Shown in pieces: positions 28,381 to 37,188 of a DNA stretch of 64,000 nucleotides. Source of the stretch: Phytopseudomonas dryadis (lineage in GTDB: Bacteria; Pseudomonadota; Gammaproteobacteria; Pseudomonadales; Pseudomonadaceae); contig NZ_QJUM01000011.1 in assembly GCF_004327355.1 (NCBI RefSeq), positions 110,110-174,109 of the forward strand, read 5' to 3'. Under the pieces are notes generated by a model. That model saw only the letters and a list, made by a program, of their open reading frames with translations. It made no database searches and was not told the DNA's origin. The first letter of the stretch is position 1, and every line of letters starts with the position of its first letter. The position numbers and the translations under genes are program-made.

Positions 28381-29529
28381 TCAACTGGCCGACGCCGCCT
28401 TGGGCAGGATGTCGTTGGCCACCATTTCGCCGAACGGGCTGACGTAGCCCGCGCCTTCCGGCAGGGCCGGGCGATTCACATCCAGATGGGGGAACAGCAG
28501 TTCGGCGACCCGGTAGGACTCTTCGAGATGCGGATAGCCGGAAAAGATGAAGGTGTCGATACCCAGCGCCGCATACTCCTTGACCCGCTCGGCGACCGTC
28601 GGGCCGTCGCCGACCAGGGCGGTGCCGGCGCCGCCGCGCACCAGGCCGACCCCGGCCCAGAGGTTCGGCGACACTTCCAGGTTGTCCTTGCTGCCACCAT
28701 GCAGGGCGGCCATGCGCTGCTGGCCCACCGAGTCGAAGCGCGCCAGCGAGGCCTGGGCCCGGGCGATGGTGTCGTCGTCGACGTGGGCGATCAGTTTGTC
28801 GGCGGCCTTCCAGGCCTCCTCGTTGGTTTCCCGGACGATCACGTGCAGACGGATGCCGAAGCGCACTTCCCGGCCCTGCGCCGCGGCCTTTTCGCGTACC
28901 GCGGCAATCTTTTCGGCCACCGCCGCCGGTGGCTCGCCCCAGGTCAGGTACAGCTCGACCTGCTCGGCGGCCAGATCCTGGGCGGCCTCGGAGGAACCAC
29001 CGAAATACAGCGGCGGACGCGGTTGCTGGATCGGCGGGTAGAGCAGCTTGGCGCCCTTGACCTGGATGTGCTTGCCGTCGTAATCGACCACTTCGCCTTC
29101 CAGCACCCGGCGCCAGATGCGGGTGAACTCCACCGATGCCTCGTAGCGCTCGGCGTGGGACAGGTTCAGGCCATCGCCGGCCAGCTCGTCCGGGTCGCCA
29201 CCGGTGACCAGGTTGAACAGCGCGCGACCGCCGGACAGACGATCCAGGGTCGCCGCCTGGCGCGCGGCCACGGTGGGGGAAATGATGCCGGGGCGCAGTG
29301 CGACCAGGAATTTCAGGCGCTGGGTCACCGGGATCAGCGACGCCGCCACCAGCCAGGAATCCTCGCAGGAACGCCCGGTGGGGATCAGCACGCCGCCGAA
29401 GCCGAGGCGATCCGCGGCCTGGGCGATCTGCTGCAGGTAGCCGTGGTCGACGGCGCGGGCCCCTTGCGAGGTACCGAGGTAGTGGCCGTCGCCGTGGGTC
29501 GGCAGGAACCAGAAAATGTTCAGACTCAT
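28381..29529 (-). CDS. ssuD: FMNH2-dependent alkanesulfonate monooxygenase SsuD
   Basis: A flavin-dependent monooxygenase of the bacterial luciferase fold, 382 residues. It splits C-S bonds of alkanesulfonates, giving aldehyde and sulfite, using FMNH2 from SsuE. Family blocks are seen: [71 protein letters not shown] and the C-terminal [19 protein letters not shown]. The C54-type cysteine in GRSCEDSW matches E. coli SsuD. AAGGAGA precedes the ATG. It is the third enzyme gene of ssuEADCBF. Confidence 0.96.
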   Translation of the reverse strand: MSLNIFWFLPTHGDGHYLGTSQGARAVDHGYLQQIAQAADRLGFGGVLIPTGRSCEDSWLVAASLIPVTQRLKFLVALRPGIISPTVAARQAATLDRLSGGRALFNLVTGGDPDELAGDGLNLSHAERYEASVEFTRIWRRVLEGEVVDYDGKHIQVKGAKLLYPPIQQPRPPLYFGGSSEAAQDLAAEQVELYLTWGEPPAAVAEKIAAVREKAAAQGREVRFGIRLHVIVRETNEEAWKAADKLIAHVDDDTIARAQASLARFDSVGQQRMAALHGGSKDNLEVSPNLWAGVGLVRGGAGTALVGDGPTVAERVKEYAALGIDTFIFSGYPHLEESYRVAELLFPHLDVNRPALPEGAGYVSPFGEMVANDILPKAASAS

Positions 29530-29586
29530 GGAGTGGTCTCCTTGGTAGTGGTCGCCGCGCGCCCTGCGGTCACGCGGCTGAATGCC

Positions 29587-30579
29587 TTACTGCTGGGCGG
29601 TCTGCGCTGCCGCGACCGACGCCGGCGGTGCCCAGATCACGTCCTTGATGCTCAGTTGCTTGGGAATCAGCTTGAGTTCGGTGAAGGTGTCGGCGATCTT
29701 CTGCTGCGCCTCCACCACCTGCGGGGTGATGAAGGCGGCCCCGTAACCCTGGCGTTTCACGGCGATGGCGGTGATGTCCTTGGACAGGCCGAGCAACGGC
29801 GCCACCTGTTCGGTGACCGCATCCGGGTCGGCCTTGGAGTCTTCACCCACGGCGCGCACTTCCTCGATCAGCGCGCTGATGACCGCCGGGTTCTTTTCCG
29901 CATAGGGCTTGGTCGCCAGGTAGAACTGGTGGTTGTCGACCAGCCCCTGGCCATCGCGCAGGGTGCGCGCCTGCAACTGCTGCTCGGCAGCGGCCTGGAA
30001 CGGATCCCAGATGACCCAGGCATCGACGCTGCCACGCTCGAAGGCGGCGCGGGCATCGGCCGGCGGCAGGTACACGGGCTGGATGTCGCTGTACTTCAGA
30101 CCGGCATCTTCCAGGGCGCGGACCAGCAGGTAATGCACGTTGGAGCCCTTGTTCAGGGCGACCTTCTTGCCCTTGAGCTCGGCCACCGACTTGAGCGGCG
30201 AGTCCTTGGGCACCAGGATCGCCTCGCTGGTCGGCGCCGGTGGCTCGTAGGCCACATAGAGCAGGTCGGCACCCGCGGCCTGGGCGAACACCGGCGGGGT
30301 TTCGCCGGTCACGCCGAAGTCCACCGAACCGACGTTCAGGCCTTCGAGCAACTGCGGCCCGCCAGGAAACTCCGTCCACTTGACCTCCACACCCTGCTCG
30401 GCCAGGCGCTTTTCCAGCGTGCCCTTGGCCTTGAGCAGCACCAGGGTGCCGTATTTCTGATAGCCGATACGCAGGACGCTCTTGTCCTGAGAAGCAGCTT
30501 GGGCTTGAGTAATGGCGCCGAAGGAAAGGGCCGCGGCAAACAAGGCGACCAGACTCCGACGCAAAGTGATGGTGCGCAT
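29587..30579 (-). CDS. ssuA: Periplasmic alkanesulfonate-binding protein SsuA
   Basis: A periplasmic receptor of 330 residues. The signal peptide (MRTITLRRSLVALFAAALSF) ends near QAQA, and the mature protein starts SVLRIGYQKYGTLVLLKAKG, typical of SsuA. It continues FPGGPQLLEGLNVGSVDFG and GETPPVFAQAAGADLLYVAYEP. The ATG at 30579 has GGAGAG upstream. It lies between ssuE and ssuD in the usual order. Confidence 0.95.
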   Translation of the reverse strand: MRTITLRRSLVALFAAALSFGAITQAQAASQDKSVLRIGYQKYGTLVLLKAKGTLEKRLAEQGVEVKWTEFPGGPQLLEGLNVGSVDFGVTGETPPVFAQAAGADLLYVAYEPPAPTSEAILVPKDSPLKSVAELKGKKVALNKGSNVHYLLVRALEDAGLKYSDIQPVYLPPADARAAFERGSVDAWVIWDPFQAAAEQQLQARTLRDGQGLVDNHQFYLATKPYAEKNPAVISALIEEVRAVGEDSKADPDAVTEQVAPLLGLSKDITAIAVKRQGYGAAFITPQVVEAQQKIADTFTELKLIPKQLSIKDVIWAPPASVAAAQTAQQ

Positions 30580-30698
30580 GACACGCTCTCCTGTGCATTG
30601 AGTGGTTGGCCACCTGCTGCCTCGTTGGCGGGCTAGTAAGGTGGGTTTACAGGCGCGGGCCACACGGCACACGCCTACGAATGATGTGCAGCGCTACC

Positions 30699-31286
30699 TC
30701 AGGTGCTCCAGCGCCCGCTGATCAGCCGCTCGTTCAACAGCCCCGGCGCAATCGGCTGGGGGCGGCGGTTGAGGGCCTGAACCAGGTGCTGCAGTGCATC
30801 GTCCAGACGCTGTTCCAGTGCCGGAGCCAGTTGCGCACCGTTGTCGGTGTAGGCGATCTGGCTGTCATCGGCGAAAATTCCGTGCAGCATTTCCTGCGCC
30901 TTCAGCGCGGCCAGTACCGGCTTCAAGGCGTAATCCACCGCCAGCATGTGCGCACTGCTACCGCCGGTGGCGATGGGCAGCACCACCTTGTGGTGCAAGG
31001 CGCGCTCGGGCAGAACGTCGAGCAGCGTCTTCAGGGCCCCGGAGAACGAGGCCTTGTACACCGGGGTCGCGACCAGCAGGCCGTCGGCCAGCGCGATGTG
31101 CGCCTGCAATGCCTGGATCTGCGGGCTGTCGAAGCGGGCGAAGAGCAGATCCTCGGCGTTGAAATCGCGTACCTGATAGCTCACCACTTCGATGCCATGC
31201 GCCTGCAGCCAGCGCCGCGAGCGCTCGAGCAATACGTTCGAGCGCGATTTCTGGCTCGGGCTGCCGCCCAACAAAACCACCAACAT
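30699..31286 (-). CDS. ssuE: NAD(P)H-dependent FMN reductase SsuE
   Basis: A flavodoxin-like reductase of 195 residues that supplies FMNH2 to SsuD. The FMN-phosphate loop is [12 protein letters not shown] near the start, followed by [21 protein letters not shown] and [20 protein letters not shown], both hallmarks of SsuE. AAGGAA precedes the ATG. It is nine bases downstream of the lsfA stop, so it is co-transcribed with the peroxiredoxin gene. Confidence 0.95.
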   Translation of the reverse strand: MLVVLLGGSPSQKSRSNVLLERSRRWLQAHGIEVVSYQVRDFNAEDLLFARFDSPQIQALQAHIALADGLLVATPVYKASFSGALKTLLDVLPERALHHKVVLPIATGGSSAHMLAVDYALKPVLAALKAQEMLHGIFADDSQIAYTDNGAQLAPALEQRLDDALQHLVQALNRRPQPIAPGLLNERLISGRWST

Positions 31287-31295
31287 GAGTGTTCC

Positions 31296-31934
31296 TTACT
31301 TGTTCGGCTGCGGTGTCAGGCGCAGGTAGGGTTTCACCGCGCGGTAGCCTTTCGGGAAGCGCTGCTTGATCTCGTCTTCATCCTTGAGCGAAGGCACGAT
31401 CACCACCTCGTCGCCGTCCTGCCAATTGGCCGGGGTGGCCACCTTGTGGCTGTCGGTCAGCTGCAGCGAGTCGATCACGCGCAGGATCTCGTTGAAGTTG
31501 CGCCCGGTGCTCGCCGGATAGGTGATGGTCAGGCGCACCTTCTTGTTCGGATCGATGACGAACAGCGAGCGTACCGTCAGGGTGTCGTTGGCGTTCGGGT
31601 GAATCAGATCGTAGAGCTCGGAAACCTTGCGGTCGGCATCGGCGAGGATGGGGAAGTTGACCGCGGTGTTCTGCGTCTCGTTGATATCGCCGATCCATTT
31701 GACATGGGACTCCACCGGGTCAACCGACAGCGCAATGGCCTTCACGTTGCGCTTGGCGAATTCGTCCTTGAGCTTGGCGGTGAAACCCAGCTCGGTGGTG
31801 CACACCGGCGTGAAGTCGGCCGGGTGGGAAAACAGGATGCCCCACTGGTCGCCCAGCCATTCGTGGAAACGGATGCGGCCTTCGCTGGAGTCCTGTTCGA
31901 AATCGGGGGCGATGTCGCCAAGGCGGATGCTCAT
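31296..31934 (-). CDS. lsfA: 1-Cys peroxiredoxin LsfA (Prx6 type)
   Basis: A peroxiredoxin of 212 residues with the peroxidatic cysteine Cys45 in HPADFTPVCTTELG and the long C-terminal Prx6 arm (RAVKPYLRLTPQP). It reduces peroxides in the cytoplasm. In Pseudomonas, LsfA is known as a sulfur-starvation-induced protein encoded next to ssu genes, and the arrangement here agrees. AAGGAG precedes the ATG. It is the first gene of lsfA-ssuEADCBF, and the AT-rich region upstream (31970-32040) carries the TAAAAAGAAT motif shared by other sulfur genes in this window. Confidence 0.95.
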   Translation of the reverse strand: MSIRLGDIAPDFEQDSSEGRIRFHEWLGDQWGILFSHPADFTPVCTTELGFTAKLKDEFAKRNVKAIALSVDPVESHVKWIGDINETQNTAVNFPILADADRKVSELYDLIHPNANDTLTVRSLFVIDPNKKVRLTITYPASTGRNFNEILRVIDSLQLTDSHKVATPANWQDGDEVVIVPSLKDEDEIKQRFPKGYRAVKPYLRLTPQPNK

Positions 31935-31994
31935 GCTGTTGCTCCTTCGGTGAGTCGTTGCGTGGCGCTCACTATGCTCAGGAACAGAAAATAT

Positions 31995-32024
31995 TAAAAA
32001 GAATAAATAACGATTTATTTATTA
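31995..32024. promoter_or_regulatory. Shared AT-rich sulfur-promoter motif upstream of lsfA-ssu
   Basis: TAAAAAGAATAA (31995-32006) lies 61 bp upstream of lsfA. An AATAAAT/ATTTATT repeat overlaps and follows it. The same TAAAAAGAAT occurs at 37086-37095 and 44502-44511, in the same orientation relative to the reverse-strand gene. It is a candidate CysB or other sulfur-regulator element. Confidence 0.5.
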
Positions 32025-32096
32025 CTTATTTGACTATACGAATGGATCGACCTCACGCCGGGTGCCCGCCAGCCGCGCGCAGGAGCGAGCGCCCCG

Positions 32097-32648
32097 TCAC
32101 CCTCGCAGCCGCGCCGGGTTGCCGAAGGCCGTGGCGCCGGCCGGCACGTCCCGGGTCACCACGCTGCCCGCGCCGATCAGCGCGTCATCGCCGATGCTCA
32201 CGCCGGGCAGGATCAGCGCGCCGGCGCCGATCCAGACATTGCGGCCGATGGTCACCGGCCGGCCGAACTCGAGCCCGGACTCGCGCACGGCCGGGTCGCG
32301 CGGATGATCGGCGCTGAGGATCTGCACGCCAGGGCCGATCTGGGTCTTGTCACCGATGCTGACGGCGACCACGTCGAGAATCACGCAGTTGAAATTCATG
32401 AACACGTCGTTGCCCAGGCTGATGTTGAAGCCGTAGTCGCAATGAAACGGCGGACGCACCACCACGCCCGTGCCGACCGCGGCCAGGCGCTCGCCGAGCA
32501 GGCGTGTGCGCTCGGCCGCCGACAGCCCCAGCGCCATGTTGTAGCGGGCCAGCCAGGCGGCCGTCGCGGCGCTTTCGGCCTGTAGCTCCGGGTCGCTGGC
32601 CAGGTAAAGATCGCCGGCCAACATCTTGTGTTTTTCGCTGGTTGCCAT
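32097..32648 (-). CDS. Maltose/galactoside O-acetyltransferase-like protein (LbH fold)
   Basis: An acetyl-CoA-dependent O-acetyltransferase of 183 residues. An N-terminal Mac domain reads MATSEKHKMLAGDLYLASDPEL. A left-handed beta-helix of hexapeptide repeats follows (FNISLGNDVFMNFNCVILD, VSIGDKTQIGPGVQIL, VTIGRNVWIGAGALILPGVS, IGDDALIGAGSVVTRDVP). The catalytic His is in SADHPRD. It resembles Maa. GGAG precedes the ATG. The substrate is unknown (sugar or sugar-like acceptor). It is on the same strand as lsfA but separated by the lsfA promoter region. Confidence 0.88.
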   Translation of the reverse strand: MATSEKHKMLAGDLYLASDPELQAESAATAAWLARYNMALGLSAAERTRLLGERLAAVGTGVVVRPPFHCDYGFNISLGNDVFMNFNCVILDVVAVSIGDKTQIGPGVQILSADHPRDPAVRESGLEFGRPVTIGRNVWIGAGALILPGVSIGDDALIGAGSVVTRDVPAGATAFGNPARLRG

Positions 32649-32800
32649 GGCTAGGACTCCGCGGTGGGGTTCAGTACAGAACCCCGATCCGGCGGCGGGT
32701 TCCTGCCATCGGGCGAACAGCACTGCTCACGCACCGGGGCAGGTCAGGCAGAAATACCGCAGCGCCTGGGGTGTGCCGCTTGGCCAGAACCGTGGATAGC

Positions 32801-32932
32801 GTCTTGATCCTTGGCCTGCCGGAGCCCGTGCGGAGTGCTCGCCTGCAGGAGCGTCGACCCCGGCGCGATGCGATGGCGGCCATCCCACGAACCGTGTTAC
32901 GGCCACCCATCGCCGCGGGGTCGCGGCTCCTA
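32801..32932. repeat. Dispersed repeat, copy 2
   Basis: It begins GTCTTGATCCTTGGCCTGC, identical over 19 bases to 42591-42609, then AGCCCGT and CAGGAGCGTCG, with an internal CGATGGCGGCCATCC and ending GCGGCTCCTAC. It is the same element family as 14172-14264 and 52407-52616. Confidence 0.75.
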
Positions 32933-32950
32933 CGCGTTTAACAGCGCCAT

Positions 32951-32974
32951 AAAAAAACCGGGCCAAAGGCCCGG
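32951..32974 (-). terminator. Terminator of the second sulfonate-type ABC operon
   Basis: CCGGGCC (32958-32964), loop AAA, GGCCCGG (32968-32974), then on the reverse strand a run of seven T. It lies 26 bp after the ATPase stop. Confidence 0.88.
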
Positions 32975-32999
32975 TAAAGATTCCACCACGAGGAAATCG

Positions 33000-33731
33000 C
33001 TACAACGCATGGGACCGGTACAGCTCGGTGAGCGCCTCGCCACGCAGATAGGCCAGTTCCGCCGCCCGGCGATCGCGCGGACGCGCCAGGGGCACGGCCA
33101 GTTCACGCTGCAGCCGGCTCGGCGTGCCGCCGAGGATCAGCACCCGGTCGCTGAGGTAGAAGGCCTCTTCGAGGTCGTGGGTGACCAGCAGCACGGCGAT
33201 CTCGTAACGGGCGGCCAGTTCGCTGACCAGATCCTGCAGTTTCATGCGGGTGAAGGCATCCACCGCGCTGAAGGGTTCGTCGAGCAGCAGCACCTGAGGC
33301 TTGCCGTACAGCCCGCGGGCAATCGCCGCACGCTGGGCCATGCCGCCGGAGAGCTGCTTGGGCAGGGCATCGCCACGGCCAGCCAGGCCGACATCGCGGA
33401 TCAACTGCTCGACCCAGGCCGCATCGGCCGCGCGCCCAGCGGCGAAACCGACGTTCTGCGCCACGTTCAGCCAGGGCATCAGCCGCGGCTCCTGGAACAC
33501 CACGCCGATGCCATTGCCCTGGCCGAACTGCAGCAACGGATTGAGCTGCAATTGCCCCTGAAACGCCTTGTCCAGGCCGGCGGCAATGCGCAGCAAGGTG
33601 CTCTTGCCGCAACCGCTGGGGCCGAGCAGGCTGACGATTTCACCGGGCGCCAGGCTCAGGCTGACATCCTCGAGCACACGCAGCCCGGAGAAGGATTTAC
33701 TGATGGACTGGAGATCGAGCAAGGCACTCAT
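33000..33731 (-). CDS. ABC transporter ATP-binding protein, sulfonate/taurine type
   Basis: An SsuB/TauB-type ATPase of 243 residues. Walker [12 protein letters not shown]-loop VVFQEPRLMPWLN, a slightly altered signature LSGGMAQRAAIARGL, Walker [17 protein letters not shown] and switch His VTHDLEEAFYLSDR are present. The ATG at 33731 has GGAGGAG and lies 2 bases after the permease stop; a GTG six bases earlier is possible. It is the last gene of a porin-receptor-permease-ATPase unit. The substrate is not known; sulfonates, taurine or sulfate esters are likely from similarity and context. Confidence 0.9.
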   Translation of the reverse strand: MSALLDLQSISKSFSGLRVLEDVSLSLAPGEIVSLLGPSGCGKSTLLRIAAGLDKAFQGQLQLNPLLQFGQGNGIGVVFQEPRLMPWLNVAQNVGFAAGRAADAAWVEQLIRDVGLAGRGDALPKQLSGGMAQRAAIARGLYGKPQVLLLDEPFSAVDAFTRMKLQDLVSELAARYEIAVLLVTHDLEEAFYLSDRVLILGGTPSRLQRELAVPLARPRDRRAAELAYLRGEALTELYRSHAL

Positions 33732-33733
33732 GG

Positions 33734-34558
33734 TCACTCCTCCCCGCCTTGAAAACTGTCCCGCCAGCTCAGCGCGCGACCTTCCCAGTACTTGAGCAGG
33801 CTGTCGCTCAGCTTGCCGAGCACGGCCAGCAGCAGAATCGCCGCGATCACCAGATCCGGGCGCGAGGTTTCCCGACCATCGCTGAGCAGGTAGCCCAGGC
33901 CACTGCTGGCGGCAATCAATTCGGCGGCCACCAGGAACATCCAGCTCAGGCTCAGGGCGCCGCGCAAACCGGTGAACAGGCTGGGCAGCGCGGCGGGTAG
34001 CAGAATGCGCCGCACCAGGGCCGCCTGGTTGAGGTTGTACAGGTGGCCCACTTCCACCAGTTTGCGATCGATGTTGCGAATGCCGGAGAGCAGCGCCAGG
34101 TACACCGGGAAGAACGCGCCCAAGGCGATCAGCACGATCTTGGGCGTTTCATCGATACCCAGCCAGAGCAGCAGCAGGGGCACCCAGGCCAGGCTGGGAA
34201 TCGCCCGCAAGGCCTGGAAGGTCGGCTCCAGATAGGCTTCGGCGCGACGGCTGAGGCCGACCCAGGTGCCGATCAGGATGGCCAGGCCCGCGCCGATCAC
34301 GAAACCGGCGGCCACCCTGAGCAGGCTGGCGGAGAGATGCCTCCACAGTTCGCCGCCCACGGCCAGCGCATAGAGCGTCTGCGCCACCTGGCTGGGCGCC
34401 GGCATCTGGTGCGCCGGCAGGATGGCGAAACGCACCAGGGCCTCGAGCAGCAGCAACACGGCCAGCGGCACGGCCCAGCCACGCAGGCCGCTGAGCCTGG
34501 GACGCCAGCGCGGCGAGCGCTCGGCCACGCGGCCGCGGGTCAGATCGAGCGAACCCAT
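33734..34558 (-). CDS. ABC transporter permease, sulfonate/taurine type
   Basis: An inner-membrane permease of 274 residues with an N-terminal cytoplasmic stretch (MGSLDLTRGRVAERSPRWRP), then about six helices. The coupling loop VEVGHLYNLNQAALVRRILLPAALP and the block AIPSLAWVPLLLLWLGIDETPKI are typical of SsuC-like permeases. The start at 34558 was chosen because the upstream in-frame extension is Arg/Ala-rich antisense-type sequence inside the receptor gene. Two bases separate it from the receptor stop. Confidence 0.9.
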   Translation of the reverse strand: MGSLDLTRGRVAERSPRWRPRLSGLRGWAVPLAVLLLLEALVRFAILPAHQMPAPSQVAQTLYALAVGGELWRHLSASLLRVAAGFVIGAGLAILIGTWVGLSRRAEAYLEPTFQALRAIPSLAWVPLLLLWLGIDETPKIVLIALGAFFPVYLALLSGIRNIDRKLVEVGHLYNLNQAALVRRILLPAALPSLFTGLRGALSLSWMFLVAAELIAASSGLGYLLSDGRETSRPDLVIAAILLLAVLGKLSDSLLKYWEGRALSWRDSFQGGEE

Positions 34559-34560
34559 GC

Positions 34561-35553
34561 TCACTGGCCCGCTTTGGCCACGGCCGGCTGAATCACGCTG
34601 GCGGCCAGTTGCGGACTGATCAACTGCTCGACAGCCGCGACGACGTCGGTGCCGGGGCGTACCAATTGCTCTTCGAGCAGGATCGGCGCGGCGGCCTTGA
34701 GCGCGGCGATATGCTCGGGGCCTGGCAGCGGGTTGCTGAAATCGGTGCGCGACAGCTGCAGCCTGGCGACGTCCAGCGGCAGCTTGGCTTCCTCCGACAA
34801 GAGCTGCGCCAGGGCATCGGGATTGTCCAGCGCCCATTCGCGCGCTTGCTCGTAGGCACCGATCACCTGCTTGATCAGCTCCGGTTGCTGGGTGGCGAAG
34901 CGCTCGGTGACACTGAGCACGCCATAGCTGTTGAAATTCAGGTTGCGGTACAGCAGACGCGAGCCGGCCTGTACTTCGCTGGACGCCATGTGCGGGTCGA
35001 GACCCGCCCAGGCGTCCACGTCGCCGCGTTCCAGGGCGACACGTCCATCGGGGTGCTGCAGGTGCAGAATGCTCACGTCATTCTTGTCCAGCCCCACGCT
35101 CTGCAGGCTGCGCAACAGGAACAGGAAGGGATCGGTGCCCTTGGTCGCGGCCACTTTCTTACCCTTGAGATCGGCCAGCGTTTGGATCGGCGAATCCTTG
35201 GGCACGGCCAGGGCCGTCCATTCCGGGCGGCTGGCCACGTACACGGTCTTGATCGGGCTGCCATTGGCGCGGCTCAGCACCGCGGCGAGTCCGGCAGTCG
35301 AGGCGAAATCGATGCTGCCGCCATTGAGGTATTCGAGGGAGCGGTTACTGCCCTGGCTCAGCACCCATTTCACCGAAATACCCTGGGGGGCCAGGGCTTT
35401 TTCCAGGATGCCCTGCTGCTTGAGCACCAGGCTGGTCGGGGCATAGTAGGCATAGTCCAGGCGGACTTCCTTTGGCGCATCGGCCTGGGCGGCCAATGGC
35501 AGGAATACGGCGCATACGGCGGCCAGGCCGCGGCGCAGGCTGAAAGGAATCAT
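34561..35553 (-). CDS. Periplasmic binding protein, sulfonate/taurine type
   Basis: A receptor of 330 residues. The signal peptide (MIPFSLRRGLAAVCAVFLPL) ends at AAQA, followed by the SsuA-like fold: VRLDYAYYAPTSLVLKQQGI, WVLSQGSNRSLEYLNGGSID and LKGKKVAATKGTDPFLFLLRSL. The ATG at 35553 has CAGGAG with a 6-base spacer; an ATG six bases earlier abuts the site and was rejected. Pocket residues differ from SsuA (YAPTSLV where SsuA has YGTLVLL), which suggests another ligand. It lies directly downstream of an OprD-type porin. Confidence 0.9.
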   Translation of the reverse strand: MIPFSLRRGLAAVCAVFLPLAAQADAPKEVRLDYAYYAPTSLVLKQQGILEKALAPQGISVKWVLSQGSNRSLEYLNGGSIDFASTAGLAAVLSRANGSPIKTVYVASRPEWTALAVPKDSPIQTLADLKGKKVAATKGTDPFLFLLRSLQSVGLDKNDVSILHLQHPDGRVALERGDVDAWAGLDPHMASSEVQAGSRLLYRNLNFNSYGVLSVTERFATQQPELIKQVIGAYEQAREWALDNPDALAQLLSEEAKLPLDVARLQLSRTDFSNPLPGPEHIAALKAAAPILLEEQLVRPGTDVVAAVEQLISPQLAASVIQPAVAKAGQ

Positions 35554-35660
35554 GTTCATCTCCTGACGCAACGAAAGACCTTCCGGCCCGTTGGCGGGCG
35601 CAGTCAGGAGCGATGTAAAAAGGGCGAGGGAAGCCAGGCTCCGCCCCGCCCGAAAAGGTG

Positions 35661-36974
35661 TTACAGCAGCGGCAGGCTGTAGCTGACGATCAGACGGTTC
35701 TCGTCGGCATCGTTGGCGCTGGTGTTGCCACGCAGCGACGCATTGCGCCAGGAGAAACCCAGGCCTTTGAGCGAGCCTTCCTGGACGCTGTAGTCGAGGC
35801 GGAAATCACGCTCCCATTCCTTGCGGTCGCCCTGGGCGCCACCGTCGATATTGCTGCCGGACAGATAGGTCACGAGCGCCTTCAAACCGGGGACACCGAC
35901 CTTGCCGAAGTCGTAGCCGTACTCGGCCAGCCAGGTGCGCTCGCCGGCGCTGAGGAACTTGCCGATCTGCCGGTCGGTGATCAGGTAGGCGGTGGAACCG
36001 TCACCCTGGTTGAGGAACGGGAAGGCGCTGTCGCCGGACACCTGCTGGTAGCCAGCGCTCAACGAGTGGCCTTCCAGGCTGTAGGTGAACAGGGCGCTCC
36101 AGGTACGGTTGTCGACTTCACCATCGAAGCCCGGCTTGCCAGTGCTGACGTAGCCTTCTGCACGACCGGCGGCATTGCCGTTCTTGCCGTCGGAGCCGCT
36201 GTCGAAATAGCGCAGATCGGTTTTCAGGCTACCGGCGGGCAACGCTAGGTTATGTACCAGACCGACGAAGTGTTGCTTGTAGAAATCGTCCAGGTTGCCG
36301 TAGTAGTACTGCGCGGTCAGATCCTTGGTGATCTTGTAGTCGCCACCGGCGTAGTAGAACTTGTTGGTGTCGGCACTGGCCGCGGCACCGCCGATGCGCA
36401 GGCCGATATCGTCGGTCGAGGAGCGGGTCTTGGTGTGTTCCAGTTGACCGGCGGTGAGGGTCAGGCCGTCGATCTCGCTGGAGGTGATCTGCCCGCCCTC
36501 GAACAGTTGCGGCAGCAGGCGGCCGTCGTTGAAGTTAACCACCGGCAGTTTCGGCTGCAGAGTACCCAGGCGCAATTCGGTCTTGGACAGACGCAGTTTG
36601 GCGGTGGCGCCGGCCTTGCTGTAATCATCCACGGCGCTGCCGTCGCTTTCCAGGGGGAACAGCGCGCCCGGAGTGCGATCACGGCCCACCTTGGTATTTC
36701 TGCCACCGGAATCCAGGCGCAGGCCATACAGGCCGATCACATCGACGCCCACCCCCACGGTGCCCTCGGTGAAACCGGACTGGTAGTTGAAGATGAAACC
36801 CTGGCCCCACTCGTTCGCCTCGCCATTGTTGTTGGCGGTGTTCTTGGTGTTCAGGTCGTAATAGAAATTGCGCAGGTCGAGCTTGGCCGTGCTGTCTTCG
36901 ATAAAGCCGGCCGCACCGGCCTGTTGGGCCAGGGTGGCGACGGTGACGGCCAGGGCCAATGTGGACTTGTTCAT
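35661..36974 (-). CDS. OprD-family outer-membrane porin
   Basis: A specific porin of 437 residues with signal peptide MNKSTLALAVTVATLAQQAG and the family start FIEDSTAKLDLRNFYYD; it ends NRLIVSYSLPLL. It is clearly paralogous to the porin at 19800-21137 (shared YYYGNLDDFYKQHF, LKTDLRYFDSGSDGKNG, GERTWLAEYGYDFGKVGVPG). The ATG at 36974 has GGAG about ten bases upstream. It heads a unit with the second sulfonate-type ABC transporter, 107 bp upstream of the receptor gene. An AT-rich promoter with the TAAAAAGAAT motif stands 112 bp before its start, so a role in uptake of organic sulfur is likely. Confidence 0.9.
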   Translation of the reverse strand: MNKSTLALAVTVATLAQQAGAAGFIEDSTAKLDLRNFYYDLNTKNTANNNGEANEWGQGFIFNYQSGFTEGTVGVGVDVIGLYGLRLDSGGRNTKVGRDRTPGALFPLESDGSAVDDYSKAGATAKLRLSKTELRLGTLQPKLPVVNFNDGRLLPQLFEGGQITSSEIDGLTLTAGQLEHTKTRSSTDDIGLRIGGAAASADTNKFYYAGGDYKITKDLTAQYYYGNLDDFYKQHFVGLVHNLALPAGSLKTDLRYFDSGSDGKNGNAAGRAEGYVSTGKPGFDGEVDNRTWSALFTYSLEGHSLSAGYQQVSGDSAFPFLNQGDGSTAYLITDRQIGKFLSAGERTWLAEYGYDFGKVGVPGLKALVTYLSGSNIDGGAQGDRKEWERDFRLDYSVQEGSLKGLGFSWRNASLRGNTSANDADENRLIVSYSLPLL

Positions 36975-37085
36975 GCGGGTGTGCTCCAGAGCGTGATCCA
37001 TCGTGAGCCGGCCGATGCGCGGGCCGTACTCGGTAAAGACGGTTATGTGTAGGCGAAAGCAAGGCTAAGCCAAGGCTTATAAAAC

Positions 37086-37118
37086 TAAAAAGAATCAATA
37101 ATTACTAATAAATTACAT
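37086..37118. promoter_or_regulatory. Shared AT-rich sulfur-promoter motif upstream of the OprD porin
   Basis: TAAAAAGAATCAATAATTA begins at 37086 in a 50-base AT-rich island inside GC-rich DNA, 112 bp upstream of the porin ATG. It matches the motifs at 31995 and 44502. Confidence 0.5.
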
Positions 37119-37188
37119 TTTAGAATATGCATGCCGGGCCTGGCAGCCATGGCCGAACGGGCAGGGCGCGCAGCGCGGATGGGCGGCC

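Larger units (their letters stand above)
32649..32999. other. 351-bp intergenic region with repeat and terminator
   Basis: It holds a dispersed repeat (32801-32932) and the terminator of the downstream ABC operon (32951-32974). No gene is seen. Confidence 0.6.

Noticed and set aside
27565..30636. Very long forward-strand open frame (over 1000 codons) opposite the ssu genes
   Set aside because: It is antisense to ssuC, ssuD and ssuA, is rich in His, Gln, Arg and Gly, and matches no family. Long antisense frames are expected in GC-rich genomes.
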